A stretch of DNA of 64,000 nt. It comes from Mesorhizobium loti. GTDB lineage: Bacteria > Pseudomonadota > Alphaproteobacteria > Rhizobiales > Rhizobiaceae. The stretch spans positions 6,867,020-6,931,019 of the forward strand of contig AP017605.1 of assembly GCA_002356515.1 (NCBI GenBank). The letters run 5' to 3'. This document shows, piece by piece, positions 1 to 9,020 of this stretch. A model generated the notes under the pieces. The model was not told the DNA's origin and did not search any database. It worked only from the letters and a program-made list of their open reading frames with translations. The translations under genes and the position numbers were made by a program. Positions within the stretch are counted from its first letter, which is position 1. Every line of letters begins with the position of its first letter.

Positions 1-2
1 TC

Positions 3-845
3 GGCGCGCATGTCACCGAGGGTCTTGGCGCTGGTTCGCTGCCCGAGATCGGCCGGGCCGCGGCCGAGGAATCGCTCGACGAGATCATGGATCATCTGGC
101 CGGCACGCATATGTGTTTCGTCACCGCCGGCATGGGCGGCGGCACGGGAACCGGCGCCGCCCCGGTCATTGCCCAGGCAGCGCGCAAGGCCGGCATACTG
201 ACGGTGGGTGTCGTCACCAAACCTTTCACCTTCGAGGGCCGGCGCCGCATGCAGATGGCCGAGGAAGGCATCGAGCGGCTGCGCGAAGCCGCCGACACGG
301 TGATCGTCATCCCGAACCAGAACCTGTTCCGCATCGCCGATGCCAAGACCACCTTCGCCGACGCCTTCGTGATTGCAGACCGGGTGCTTTATTCCGGCGT
401 CAGCTGCATCACCGATCTCATCGTCAAGGAAGGTCTGATCAATCTCGACTTCGCCGACGTCAAATCGGTCATGCGTGGCATGGGCCGCGCCATGATGGGG
501 ACCGGCGAGGCGTCGGGCGAAAGCCGGGCGATGAAGGCGGCGGAAGCCGCGATCGCCAACCCGCTGCTCGACGAAGTGTCGATGAAGGGCGCCAAGGGCG
601 TGCTGGTCTCGATATCGGGCGGCCGCGACATGACCCTGTTCGAGGTCGACGAGGCTGCCACCCGCATCCGCGAGGAGGTCTACGAGGACGCCGACATTAT
701 TGTCGGCGCCATCTTCGATAAGAGCATGGAAGGCCGCTTCAGGGTTTCGGTGGTGGCGACCGGCCTCGATAGGGCGATCGCCGATGCCGATGCCGGCATC
801 GCCCATGACCGTTCAATGCCCCCCGTCGCACGGATTTTACAGTAG
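3..845 (+). CDS. ftsZ: FtsZ-like cell division GTPase, 5' end outside window
   Basis: This is a tubulin-like GTPase that polymerises at the division site. The frame is open from base 3. The tubulin signature [10 protein letters not shown] and the T7-loop stretch [11 protein letters not shown] are both present, and the core ends at VVATGLD. Only about 23 residues follow the core, so the long linker and conserved C-terminal peptide that bind FtsA and other partners in canonical FtsZ are missing. That matches the short second FtsZ (FtsZ2) known from rhizobia rather than the main ftsZ of the dcw cluster. The next gene is a LacI regulator of a sugar operon, which also argues against the dcw cluster. 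The N-terminal nucleotide-binding part lies outside the window. Confidence 0.9.
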   Translation, partial: GAHVTEGLGAGSLPEIGRAAAEESLDEIMDHLAGTHMCFVTAGMGGGTGTGAAPVIAQAARKAGILTVGVVTKPFTFEGRRRMQMAEEGIERLREAADTVIVIPNQNLFRIADAKTTFADAFVIADRVLYSGVSCITDLIVKEGLINLDFADVKSVMRGMGRAMMGTGEASGESRAMKAAEAAIANPLLDEVSMKGAKGVLVSISGGRDMTLFEVDEAATRIREEVYEDADIIVGAIFDKSMEGRFRVSVVATGLDRAIADADAGIAHDRSMPPVARILQ

Positions 846-959
846 GCCTTTTCCCTTTGAGTTGACGGAGCCTCGGGCAGGCGGCCTGCAGAACAACGCA
901 GGCGCGCCGCGTTTGCTCGCGTTCCGTACCCGGCTGACATCACCTCCGATCGAAATTTA

Positions 960-998
960 AAACGTTTGCATTTTTGCAAAAGGCAATTACAAACGTTT
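960..998. promoter_or_regulatory. Candidate LacI-family operators: two AAACGTTT boxes
   Basis: The palindrome AAACGTTT occurs at 960-967 and again at 991-998, 31 bases apart, or about three helical turns on one DNA face. Between them, TTTGCA (965-970) and TGCAAA (975-980) form another inverted repeat. The boxes lie just before the LacI-family gene that starts at 1022, so autoregulation by a looping repressor is likely. The binding is inferred. Confidence 0.5.
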
Positions 999-1021
999 CA
1001 AACTCGCCTGAGGGAGGATCG

Positions 1022-2065
1022 GTGACCACCCGCGTCATCACGCTGAAGGAGCTCGCGGCAAGCCTGGACCTGTCGATCACGACGGTTTCGCGGGCGCTTG
1101 CCGGCCATGAGCAGATCGCGCTCAAGACGCGTGAGCGCGTCGCGCAGGCGGCGCGCCAGGCTGGTTATGTGCCCAACACCGCGGCGCGCACGCTTGTCTC
1201 GGGTCGAAGCGGCTTCGTCGGCCTCGTCCTGCCGATACGCGGCCCCAACCTCGTCGATTCCTTCCTCGGCGAATTCGTCACCGGGCTTGGCGAAGGGCTG
1301 GTCTCGCATGGCGCCGACCTCATCCTGGCGACGGCCGCGCTTGGCCATTCCGAGCTGTCGGTGCTGCGCCATGTCGTTGAATCCGGGCGCGCCGACGGCG
1401 TCGTCGTCACCCGCATCGCCGAGACCGACGAGCGCCTTGCCTATCTGCGCGAGCGTGGCTTTCCGTTTGTCGCTCATGGCCGGCTGCTCGACAGCGACTT
1501 CGGCTACAACTGGCTCGACACCGATGGCGCGCACGCCTTCGGCGAAGCCTTCGACATGCTCTATGATCTCGGCCACCGCCATTTCGGCCTGGTGACGATC
1601 TCCGAAGCGATGACCTTTCGTCATCTGAGGCAAGATGGCCTCGCGGCGGCCATTGCCCGGCGGGGCGACCCCTCGGTGCGGCTCGACGTGGTGACGGCGC
1701 CGCGCTTCGACCAGCAGGCGCGCATCGAGGCCGTCAACCGGATGCTTCGAGGCCCCGACAGGCCGACGGCCATCGTCGCTTTGTTCGACGAACTGGCGCT
1801 GACCGTGATGGAGGAGGCTGTCCGTGCCGGGCTCAGCGTGCCGCGCGACCTGTCCGTCATCGGCTTCGACAACATCGCTGCGTCGGCCTATGCGCCGCCG
1901 GGCCTCACCACCTTCGACGCCTCGATCCGGCAATGCGCGCGCGAGATCGCCGACATGCTGCTCACCATCATCGCCGAGAAGCCCGGCAAGCCGCTGACGC
2001 GGCTGATCCGGCCGACACTGGTTGCGCGGGCAAGCCATGGACCGGCGCCACGGACAAAAAGCTGA
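1022..2065 (+). CDS. LacI-family transcriptional regulator
   Basis: This is a sugar-responsive DNA-binding regulator of 347 residues, the usual family length. The N-terminal helix-turn-helix covers about residues 7-26 (TLKELAASLDLSITTVSRAL), followed by the hinge and a periplasmic-binding-protein-like effector domain (GFVGLVLP onward; VIGFDNIAASAYAPPGLTT near the end). I chose the GTG at 1022 because GAGGGAGG lies just upstream. The in-frame ATG at 974 would add 16 residues before the HTH and would bury the operator-like boxes. It is followed 36 bases later by the ABC importer genes it probably controls. The effector cannot be read from sequence. Confidence 0.9.
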   Translation: MTTRVITLKELAASLDLSITTVSRALAGHEQIALKTRERVAQAARQAGYVPNTAARTLVSGRSGFVGLVLPIRGPNLVDSFLGEFVTGLGEGLVSHGADLILATAALGHSELSVLRHVVESGRADGVVVTRIAETDERLAYLRERGFPFVAHGRLLDSDFGYNWLDTDGAHAFGEAFDMLYDLGHRHFGLVTISEAMTFRHLRQDGLAAAIARRGDPSVRLDVVTAPRFDQQARIEAVNRMLRGPDRPTAIVALFDELALTVMEEAVRAGLSVPRDLSVIGFDNIAASAYAPPGLTTFDASIRQCAREIADMLLTIIAEKPGKPLTRLIRPTLVARASHGPAPRTKS

Positions 2066-2101
2066 CGCCGCAATGCCGGCGCATATCCAGGGAGGAAGAT
2101 C

Positions 2102-3373
2102 ATGATGAAAGCATTGAAGATATTGGCAGGGGCCGCGCTGGCACTCTCGGTCGCCGCCGGTGGTGCGCAAGCCCAGCAGGTGCTGTTCTGGTCGACGCAG
2201 GCGCGCCCGGTCGAAGAGACGCAGAAGATGCGCGACGAGGTGCTGAAAGGCTTTGAAGGCGCGGTCGACTATCAGGTTGCCGAGGACGGTCCCTGGCTCA
2301 CCCGCCTGCAGGCGGAATTGCAAGCCGGCTCCGGCACGATCGGCCTGCTTGGCGGCCTGCACGGCGATTTCTCCACCGTCGGCGCCAGCCTTGTCGACCT
2401 GTCGGCTGTCAATGTCGGCGGGGTCAAGGTCAACGAGGCCTACAAGAAACTCGGCCTGCTCGGCACCGGCGAGCAGAAATACATGCCCTGGATGCAGGCC
2501 ACCTATCTGATGGCGGCCAACAAGCAGGCGCTGCAATATCTGCCGGCGGGCACCGATCTCAACACCATCACCTATGACCAGCTGATCGAATGGTCGAAGA
2601 ATATCGCCGAGAAGACCGGCTCGCCGAAATTCGGTTTTCCGGCTGGTCCCAAAGGACTGAAGCATCGCTTCTTCGAAGGTTTTCTCTACCCATCCTACAC
2701 TGGTTCGATGGTCACGAAATTCCGCTCGGCGCAAGCCGAGACGGCGTGGAACAAGTTCAAGGAATTGTGGCAGTACACCAATCCGAACTCGACCAACTAC
2801 GCCTTCATGCAGGAACCGCTGCTTTCGGGCGAAGTCTGGGTCGCGTTCGACCATGTCGCGCGGCTCGCCGATGCGTTCAACAAGAAGCCGGATGAGTTCG
2901 TTGCCTTTCCCGCACCAGCCGGTCCTGCCGGCCGCGGCTTCATGCCTGTCGTGGCCGGTGTCGCCATTCCCAAAACCTCGCCGGACCCGGAGAAAGCCAA
3001 GGCGCTGGTCGCCTATATGCTGAAGCCGGAAACGCAGATCGCCACGCTGAAGGCGACCAATTTCTTCCCTGTCGTCGACGTCAAATTGCCCGACGACATG
3101 CCGGCTTCGGTGAAGGCCTTCGGCCCGGCGATCGCCACCATGACCGGGGCTCCTGACGCACTGCCGGCGCTGCTGCCGATGGGGCTCGGTGACCTCGGCG
3201 GCAAGTTCAACCAGGTCTACACCGATAGTTTCGAGCGCATCGTGCTCGGCGGTGAGGACGTGCATGGCGTGCTCGAACAGCAAGCGGCCGCGCTCAAGGC
3301 GATCATCGACCAGGCGAAGGCGCCGTGCTGGGCGCCCGACAAGCCATCCTCGGGCGCTTGCCCGGTGGAATAG
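2102..3373 (+). CDS. ABC sugar importer, periplasmic binding protein
   Basis: This is the extracellular solute-binding protein of a carbohydrate importer, 423 residues. It starts with a clear Sec signal peptide (hydrophobic core LAGAALALSVAAG, cleavage near AQAQ) behind a GGGAGGAAG ribosome binding site. The mature part has the family-1 binding-protein look, with aromatic sugar-stacking residues and a C-terminal lobe ending GACPVE. It heads the operon with two permeases, an ATPase and a GH63-type hydrolase. An inverted repeat separates it from the first permease, which would favour extra binding protein. The substrate is inferred only from the linked hydrolase. Confidence 0.88.
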   Translation: MMKALKILAGAALALSVAAGGAQAQQVLFWSTQARPVEETQKMRDEVLKGFEGAVDYQVAEDGPWLTRLQAELQAGSGTIGLLGGLHGDFSTVGASLVDLSAVNVGGVKVNEAYKKLGLLGTGEQKYMPWMQATYLMAANKQALQYLPAGTDLNTITYDQLIEWSKNIAEKTGSPKFGFPAGPKGLKHRFFEGFLYPSYTGSMVTKFRSAQAETAWNKFKELWQYTNPNSTNYAFMQEPLLSGEVWVAFDHVARLADAFNKKPDEFVAFPAPAGPAGRGFMPVVAGVAIPKTSPDPEKAKALVAYMLKPETQIATLKATNFFPVVDVKLPDDMPASVKAFGPAIATMTGAPDALPALLPMGLGDLGGKFNQVYTDSFERIVLGGEDVHGVLEQQAAALKAIIDQAKAPCWAPDKPSSGACPVE

Positions 3374-3398
3374 GCCGCCAACCAGAATCCTCCCGAGG

Positions 3399-3431
3399 GG
3401 GCGTCCGGAGTTTGTTGCACTCCGGGCGCCC
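3399..3431 (+). other. Intercistronic hairpin between binding protein and permease
   Basis: GGGCGTCCGGAGT (3399-3411) can pair with ACTCCGGGCGCCC (3419-3431) around a seven-base loop, with one G-T wobble. No T-run follows, so it is more likely an mRNA-stabilising or partially attenuating hairpin than a full terminator. Such structures commonly set a high ratio of binding protein to permease. A similar hairpin sits at 17710-17744. Confidence 0.55.
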
Positions 3432-3458
3432 AGACCGCGGTTTCGAAGGACAACAAAA

Positions 3459-4304
3459 ATGCACGGCAAGGCTCTGCCCTATCTGCTGCTGATGCCGGCG
3501 ACCTTGTTCCTGTGCATCTTCTTCCTCTACCCATTCGCGCTGGTCGCCTTCGAGGCTGTCACTCGTGACGGCGCCTTTACCCTCGACAATTTCCGCACCA
3601 TGGCTGGCAGCTGGAAATTCCCGGTCACCATCCGCAACACGCTGCTGCTGGCCGCGATCGTCGTGCCGATCCAGCTCACCATGGCGTTGCTGATGGCAAG
3701 CGTCGTGTCGCGGCTGGAGACCGGGCGCAGTGCAGCGCTCTACATCTTCGCCATCCCGCTCGGCATTTCCGATCTCGCCGCCGGTCTGATCTGGCTCGCC
3801 ATCTTCGACCAGTCCGGCTTCCTCAACACGCTGCTTTCGAGCTTAGGCGTCGTCGACAGGCCGGTCATGTTCCTCGGCTACCAGAGCAAGCTGACCATCT
3901 TCATAGCCGTGGCGCTGGCCGAGATCTGGCGGGCGACCGCAATCATGATGGTCATCCTCGTCGCCGGCATGGGGCTGATCCCCAAGGAATATTACGAGGC
4001 GGCGGAAGTGTTCGGGGCAAGCCCCTGGCAGCGCTTTGTGCGCGTCACGCTGCCGCTGCTGCGCCCCTCGCTGCAGACGGCGATCATCCTGCGCGTCATC
4101 CTCGCTTTCGAGGTCTTCGCCGTGGTCGCGGCCCTTGGCGGCACCAATCTGCCGGTGCTGATGGGCGAGACCTATAATTGGCAATTCACGCTGCAGGACC
4201 GCAATGTCGCCGCCGCCTCGGCGCTGCTCATCCTCGCCATCTCGATCGGCTTCACGCTGTTTTTCCTCAGGGTGCTGCGTGTTCCCAAGGAGGCATGGAT
4301 ATGA
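3459..4304 (+). CDS. ABC sugar importer, permease (MalF type)
   Basis: This is an inner-membrane permease of 281 residues with about six hydrophobic segments, the first right at the N-terminus (ALPYLLLMPATLFLCIFFLY). The cytoplasmic EAA loop that docks the ATPase is visible as YYEAAEVFGASPWQRFVRVTLP. I chose the ATG at 3459, preceded by GAAGGA; longer frames to the left overlap the binding-protein gene. Its stop overlaps the start of the second permease (ATGA), so the two are translationally coupled. Confidence 0.9.
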   Translation: MHGKALPYLLLMPATLFLCIFFLYPFALVAFEAVTRDGAFTLDNFRTMAGSWKFPVTIRNTLLLAAIVVPIQLTMALLMASVVSRLETGRSAALYIFAIPLGISDLAAGLIWLAIFDQSGFLNTLLSSLGVVDRPVMFLGYQSKLTIFIAVALAEIWRATAIMMVILVAGMGLIPKEYYEAAEVFGASPWQRFVRVTLPLLRPSLQTAIILRVILAFEVFAVVAALGGTNLPVLMGETYNWQFTLQDRNVAAASALLILAISIGFTLFFLRVLRVPKEAWI

Positions 4305-5146
4305 GCGCCGTTGCCGAAACGCCGGTTGCGGCGGTCGCCGACGCGCGCAAGGCCGGCGACTGGCTGCTGATTGCCACCGCCCTTCTGCTTTGCGTCTGGG
4401 TGCTGCTGCCGATCTATCTCTTGATCGTCAACGCCCTGTCGTCGCCCGACCAGGTGACCGCTTTCCCCAAGCGCTTCTTCCCGTCCTTCGACCTCGGCAG
4501 CCTTTCCTTCTTCATCAATTTCGCCGGCGTCGCCCGGGCGCTGTGGAATTCGGTGCTCGTCGCCACGCTGACAATGATCCTGGCCATCGGCTTCGGCGCG
4601 CCGGCCGGTTACGCGCTGTCGCGCTTCGATTTTCCGGGGAAGGGCACGTTCCGCTTCCTGGTGCTGATGACCCGCGCCTTCCCGCTGCCGCTTCTGGCGC
4701 TGCCGCTGGCGGTGATGTTCATCCGCACCGGCCTCGACGACACCGCCATCGGGCTGGCGCTGGTGCACACCACGCTGGCGCTGCCGTTCGCCGTGCTGAT
4801 CACCTTCTCGCTCTTCTCGGGTATTCCCGTCGAGCTCGAGGAGGCGGCCTGGACGCTCGGCTGCACGCGCTGGCAGGCGTTCCGCAAGGTGATCCTGCCG
4901 CTGGCGCTGCCCGGCATCGCCGCCTCGGCGGTGTTTGCCTTCACCATCTCCTGGAACGAGGTGTTCGCGGCTGCCGTGCTCACCATCGAGAACCGTACGC
5001 TGACCGCCTTCCTGCTGCAGAGCCTTGGCGAGTCGCCGCTCTATCTCAAATTCGCCGGCGGCGCGGCGCTGGTCGTGCCGGCGCTGATCTTCATCTTCGC
5101 CGTCCGCAAATACCTTTTCGCCATGTGGGGGATCGCCAACCGATGA
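4301..5146 (+). CDS. ABC sugar importer, permease (MalG type)
   Basis: This is the second inner-membrane permease, 281 residues with about six transmembrane segments. The EAA loop is LEEAAWTLGCTRWQAFRKVILP. Two ATGs are close together, at 4295 and 4301. The second has AAGGAGG at normal spacing and forms an ATGA overlap with the preceding gene, so 4301 is preferred. It forms the translocation pore with the product of 3459-4304. Confidence 0.9.
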   Translation: MSAVAETPVAAVADARKAGDWLLIATALLLCVWVLLPIYLLIVNALSSPDQVTAFPKRFFPSFDLGSLSFFINFAGVARALWNSVLVATLTMILAIGFGAPAGYALSRFDFPGKGTFRFLVLMTRAFPLPLLALPLAVMFIRTGLDDTAIGLALVHTTLALPFAVLITFSLFSGIPVELEEAAWTLGCTRWQAFRKVILPLALPGIAASAVFAFTISWNEVFAAAVLTIENRTLTAFLLQSLGESPLYLKFAGGAALVVPALIFIFAVRKYLFAMWGIANR

Positions 5147-5167
5147 CGCGCTACACGGAGACGGCCC

Positions 5168-6208
5168 ATGGCTGAGATCGCAATCAAGGGCGTGGCCAAG
5201 CGCTTCGGCGGCTTCACCGCGCTGCACCAGGTCGACCTCACCATAGCAGACCAGGAATTCATGGTGCTGCTCGGCGCCTCGGGCTGCGGCAAGACCACGC
5301 TGCTTCGGATCGTCGCCGGGTTGGAGACGCCGAGCCAGGGTGAGGTCTGGATCGGCGGCCGCCGTGTCGACCAGCTGCCGCCGCGCGAGCGCGGCATCGC
5401 CATGGTGTTCCAGAACTATGCCGTCTTCCCGCATCTGACCGTGTTCGAGAACATCGCCTTCGGCCTGCGCATGAAGAAATTGCCGCAACAGGAGGTCGAG
5501 CGCCGCGTCAACCGCACCGCCGAGCTCATGCATATCGAGCAATTGCTGAAGCGCTATTCCGGCCAATTGTCCGGCGGCCAGCGCCAGCGTGTCGCCGTCG
5601 CTCGAGCGCTCGCCATGGAGCCCGACGTCATCCTGATGGACGAGCCGCTGTCGAACCTCGACGCGCTGCTGCGGCTGGAAATGCGCGCCGAGCTCAAGAG
5701 CGTGCTGGCCGCGTCGAAGACCACCACCATCTATGTCACCCACGACCAGGTCGAGGCGATGAGCCTCGCCGACCGCATCGCCGTCATGCATCAGGGCCGC
5801 ATCGTCCAGGCGGCCTCGCCGGTCGAGGTCTACCGCAATCCGGCCGCGCGTTTCGTAGGCTCCTTCATCGGCAATCCACCGATGAATTTCATCCCGGCGA
5901 CCAAGACCGCGAACGGCAGCTGGACCGTTGCCGAACTGACGCTGCCCGGCCCCAAGTCGGACAAGCCAAGAATAGAATTCGCCATCCGTCCCGAGGATGT
6001 CGATGCCGGCGGCGAGGGCTTGCACGCCACGGTGCGCGTCATCGAGCCGCTCGGGCCGCACACGCTGGTCACTTGCGATGTTGAGGGTGGGCTGTTTCGC
6101 GCCATTCTGGACTCCAACGCCAGCGTTCAGGTCGGTGACAGCCTGCGCCTGGCGCCCAAGCCCGACCGCATCCGCTGGTTCGATCCTGAAACCACCAATG
6201 CCCTTTGA
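5168..6208 (+). CDS. ABC sugar importer, ATP-binding protein (MalK/UgpC type)
   Basis: This cytoplasmic ATPase energises the importer; it has 346 residues. All catalytic elements are intact: Walker A GASGCGKT (36-43), Q-loop Gln82, signature LSGGQ (134-138), Walker B with Asp158 and Glu159, and switch His192. The C-terminal third is the regulatory OB-fold (TOBE) domain typical of sugar importers (RPEDVDAGGEGLHATVRVIE). It lies 21 bases after the second permease. The next gene, a hydrolase, begins at or just after its end. Confidence 0.93.
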   Translation: MAEIAIKGVAKRFGGFTALHQVDLTIADQEFMVLLGASGCGKTTLLRIVAGLETPSQGEVWIGGRRVDQLPPRERGIAMVFQNYAVFPHLTVFENIAFGLRMKKLPQQEVERRVNRTAELMHIEQLLKRYSGQLSGGQRQRVAVARALAMEPDVILMDEPLSNLDALLRLEMRAELKSVLAASKTTTIYVTHDQVEAMSLADRIAVMHQGRIVQAASPVEVYRNPAARFVGSFIGNPPMNFIPATKTANGSWTVAELTLPGPKSDKPRIEFAIRPEDVDAGGEGLHATVRVIEPLGPHTLVTCDVEGGLFRAILDSNASVQVGDSLRLAPKPDRIRWFDPETTNAL

Positions 6209-7511
6209 CGCCGAAAGCCCTGAAACGCCCATGACTGCTTCCGCCACCAGTGACATCATCGCCCGCGCCGTCGAGGTGCTCAGGGAGAACGACCAGGGCG
6301 CCTACACCATTCCGACAAAGGGTCTCTATCCCTTTCAGTGGAATTGGGATTCCTGTCTGACCGCGCTCGGCCTTGCCCATTATGACGAGGCGCGTGCCTG
6401 GACCGAAATGGAGACCTTGTTTGCGCATCAGTGGCCGGACGGCATGGTGCCGCACATCGTCTTCCATGTCTGGAACGACGGCTATTTTCCCGGCCCCGAG
6501 ATCTGGCGGACCGGCCGCCCGACGGCGACCTCCGGCATCACCCAGCCGGCGGTTGCCGGCTTTGCCGCGCGCCGCCTGTTCGACCGGGCGAACGACAAGA
6601 AACTGGCGGCGGAGCGGGCTCGCGCATTGGTGCCGAAGATCGATGCATGGCACCGCTGGTTCTACGCGAACCGCGACCCCAGGGGGGAGGGGCTGGTTGC
6701 CATCATCCATCCCTGGGAGTCCGGCCGCGACAATTCCATCGACTGGGACGACGCCTTCGAACGCGTGCCGACCGAGGGCGTCGAGCCCTACACGCGCCGC
6801 GACACCTTGCACGCCGACCCGGCGCATCGCCCGACGCGCGAGCAGTATGACCGCTATATCTGGCTGGTGCAGCATTTTCGCGGGCTTGGCTGGGACAATG
6901 CCAGGCTGCACGACGCCTCGCCCTTCCAGGTCGTCGATCCCGGCTTCAATGCCATTCTGATCCGCGCTGCGGGTGATCTTGCCGATCTCGCCGAAGAACT
7001 GGGCGAAACCGAGATCGCCGCCGCCAACCGCGCCCGCGCGCAAAAGGGCCTGGCGGCCATGGAGCGGCTGTGGAGCGATGCGCATGGCCAGTATCTCTGC
7101 CTCGACCGCGTCACCGGCGCGTTGATCGACAGCGCGTCGGTCGGCGGCATCCTGCCGGCCTTCGCGGCCATCCCCAAGCCTCGTGCCGCCGCAATCGCCG
7201 CAACCGTCGAACGGCTTGCCGGCAAGGCACGCCATGTCGTGCCGTCGCATGATCCCGGCGATCCGCGCTTCGATGCCAAGCGCTATTGGCGCGGTCCGGT
7301 CTGGCTGGTGGTCAACTACATGATATCAGACGGGCTGGCCGCCGCCGGCCACGGCCAGGTCGCGCAACGCATCACCCAGTCCAGCCTCGATTTGATCCGG
7401 GAAAGCGGCTTTGCCGAATATTACGACCCGCTCACCGGCGAGCCGCTTGGCGGCGGCCGCTTCACCTGGACGGCGGCAATGGTGATAGAGTTTCTGCGCA
7501 ACGCCAGTTGA
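6198..7511 (+). CDS. GH63-type glycoside hydrolase, glycosylglycerate hydrolase-like
   Basis: This is a cytoplasmic (alpha/alpha)6-barrel hydrolase of about 437 residues with no signal peptide. The fold-defining stretches are YPFQWNWDSC near the N-terminus, HPWESGRDNSIDWDD in the middle and EYYDPLTGEPLGGGRFTWTA near the end. In GH63 and the related GH37 family, the Asp of ESGRDN serves as general acid and the Glu of EYY as general base; both are present. The size and motifs fit bacterial mannosylglycerate/glucosylglycerate hydrolases better than trehalases, which are longer. An intracellular hydrolase linked to an importer suggests uptake and cleavage of a compatible-solute glycoside. The start is uncertain: ATG 6198 overlaps the ATPase gene by 11 bases, and ATG 6231 is the alternative. 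Confidence 0.8.
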   Translation: MPFDAESPETPMTASATSDIIARAVEVLRENDQGAYTIPTKGLYPFQWNWDSCLTALGLAHYDEARAWTEMETLFAHQWPDGMVPHIVFHVWNDGYFPGPEIWRTGRPTATSGITQPAVAGFAARRLFDRANDKKLAAERARALVPKIDAWHRWFYANRDPRGEGLVAIIHPWESGRDNSIDWDDAFERVPTEGVEPYTRRDTLHADPAHRPTREQYDRYIWLVQHFRGLGWDNARLHDASPFQVVDPGFNAILIRAAGDLADLAEELGETEIAAANRARAQKGLAAMERLWSDAHGQYLCLDRVTGALIDSASVGGILPAFAAIPKPRAAAIAATVERLAGKARHVVPSHDPGDPRFDAKRYWRGPVWLVVNYMISDGLAAAGHGQVAQRITQSSLDLIRESGFAEYYDPLTGEPLGGGRFTWTAAMVIEFLRNAS

Positions 7512-7622
7512 GTGCTTGCAGCCCGCTGTATCGACCTCTATCCCTCTGTTGCTACAAGAATCCGTCATATCGGGCCATCTATACTGGCAACCGGAATTCG
7601 TTCGAGCGACGGGAGGCGCGGC

Positions 7623-9020
7623 TTGGAATTTGACTTGAAGACCATCGAAGCGCTCGCGCCCGACCAGGCGTCGTTGAGCGCGGCTTCCAAGTTGACCAGG
7701 CAATCGAACTGGCCCCGGCTCGAAAAGAACGAAGAACTGGCGCTTATCTGGGGCGAATGCCAGGGCTCCGGCTCCAATCCCTACCGCGTCGTCGTCGACA
7801 CCGGCGACCACGGCTACAAATGCACCTGTCCGTCGCGAAAGTTCCCCTGCAAGCACACTTTGGCGCTGATGTGGATCGCCACCACCGCGCCGGCGAGTTT
7901 CACCGCCGCAGGCTCGACGCCGGAATGGGTGAACGATTGGCTCGGCCGTCGCCGGAAGACCACGTCACAACCGGCCGCACCGGCGCCCGGCGCGGCAGGC
8001 AAGAGCATTGGCGAGGCGTCGCGCGACGACGAGAGCGCTGTCGTCGAAGATGCCGCCGCGATCGAGCGCCGCGAGGCCGCACAGCGCAAGCGCGCCGAGG
8101 ATACGCGGTCCTCGGTCTCGGCGGCTTTGGACGAACTCGATCAATGGATATCGGATCAGCTGCGGCTCGGCCTTGCCGGCTTTGTCGACAACAGCAGCGA
8201 TCGTTGCCGCCGCATCGCGGCACGGTTGGTCGACATGAAGGCGACGGCGCTAGCCGGCCGCATCGACGAGATTCCGTCACGGCTCATGGGACTGCGCAGC
8301 GAGGAACGCCCGGACGCGGCGATCCGCGAACTCGGCAAGCTTGTGCTGCTGGCCAAGGCTTGGCGCTCAACGCCTGACGACGCCGAACTGAAGCGGCTGG
8401 TGTCGACGTCCGAAAGCCGCGAGCAGGTGATCGCCAATCCCGATGCGATCCAGGTCGAAAGCCTCTGGGAGGTGCTTGGCGAGAAGATCGAAACGCGCCG
8501 CGACGGCCTTGTCAGCCATTCGACCTGGCTGCTCGATCTGAACAGCGCCGCCCCGCAATTTGCTCTGCTGCTCGACTATTTCCCCGCCTCTGCCGGCCGC
8601 CGGTCGAACGCCTTCACGCCGGGCGATCGCTTCGATGCAAGGCTGGTCTTTTATCCGGCGCGACAGCCGCTGCGGGCGCTCGTGGTCGAGCGCAAGGGCG
8701 ATGTCTCGTCGAGGGAATGGCCGGATTTCGGCTTTGACAAAGCCGATCCGCTCGCCGCCCATGTCGCTCACCAGGACACGGCGCCCTGGCTCACTGATTG
8801 TCCCGTCATGCTGCCTCCCGGTGCGATCCTGCTCGACGATCGCGGCGAGGCCTGGTGGCAGTCCACTGACAATCCGCATGGCATCGCCTTGCCGATCGCC
8901 GATACCGTCAACCCGACGCTGCTTGGGCTGGACCTCGCGGCAACGGCAGCACTCTGGAGCGGCAGCCGGCTTCATTTGCTGGCGGCGCAGAGCGGCTTCG
9001 GGAGGCTTGATCTGTCGTGA
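7623..9020 (+). CDS. SWIM zinc-finger protein (YehQ-like)
   Basis: This protein of 465 residues has an N-terminal SWIM zinc finger, Cys67-x-Cys69-x6-Cys76-x-His78, in the context YKCTCPSRKFPCKHTLALMW. SWIM domains bind DNA or protein partners. The rest has long charged and Ala-rich segments without a recognised catalytic motif. I chose the TTG at 7623 because GGGAGG lies at 7611-7616; the longer frame from 7512 runs into the preceding gene's end with no ribosome binding site. It is the first gene of a five-gene unit and its stop overlaps the next start (GTGA). Its role in the cluster is unknown. Confidence 0.8.
   Translation: MEFDLKTIEALAPDQASLSAASKLTRQSNWPRLEKNEELALIWGECQGSGSNPYRVVVDTGDHGYKCTCPSRKFPCKHTLALMWIATTAPASFTAAGSTPEWVNDWLGRRRKTTSQPAAPAPGAAGKSIGEASRDDESAVVEDAAAIERREAAQRKRAEDTRSSVSAALDELDQWISDQLRLGLAGFVDNSSDRCRRIAARLVDMKATALAGRIDEIPSRLMGLRSEERPDAAIRELGKLVLLAKAWRSTPDDAELKRLVSTSESREQVIANPDAIQVESLWEVLGEKIETRRDGLVSHSTWLLDLNSAAPQFALLLDYFPASAGRRSNAFTPGDRFDARLVFYPARQPLRALVVERKGDVSSREWPDFGFDKADPLAAHVAHQDTAPWLTDCPVMLPPGAILLDDRGEAWWQSTDNPHGIALPIADTVNPTLLGLDLAATAALWSGSRLHLLAAQSGFGRLDLS

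Noticed and set aside
998..3469. 823-codon open frame on the minus strand
   Set aside because: It lies opposite the LacI and binding-protein genes, whose products have clear family motifs. Its own translation is rich in Arg, Gly and Asp with no recognisable domain, which is typical of antisense frames in high-GC DNA.
4172..6259. 695-codon open frame on the minus strand
   Set aside because: It covers the MalG-type permease and MalK-type ATPase, both certain. The antisense product is low complexity (runs of Gln, Arg and Glu).
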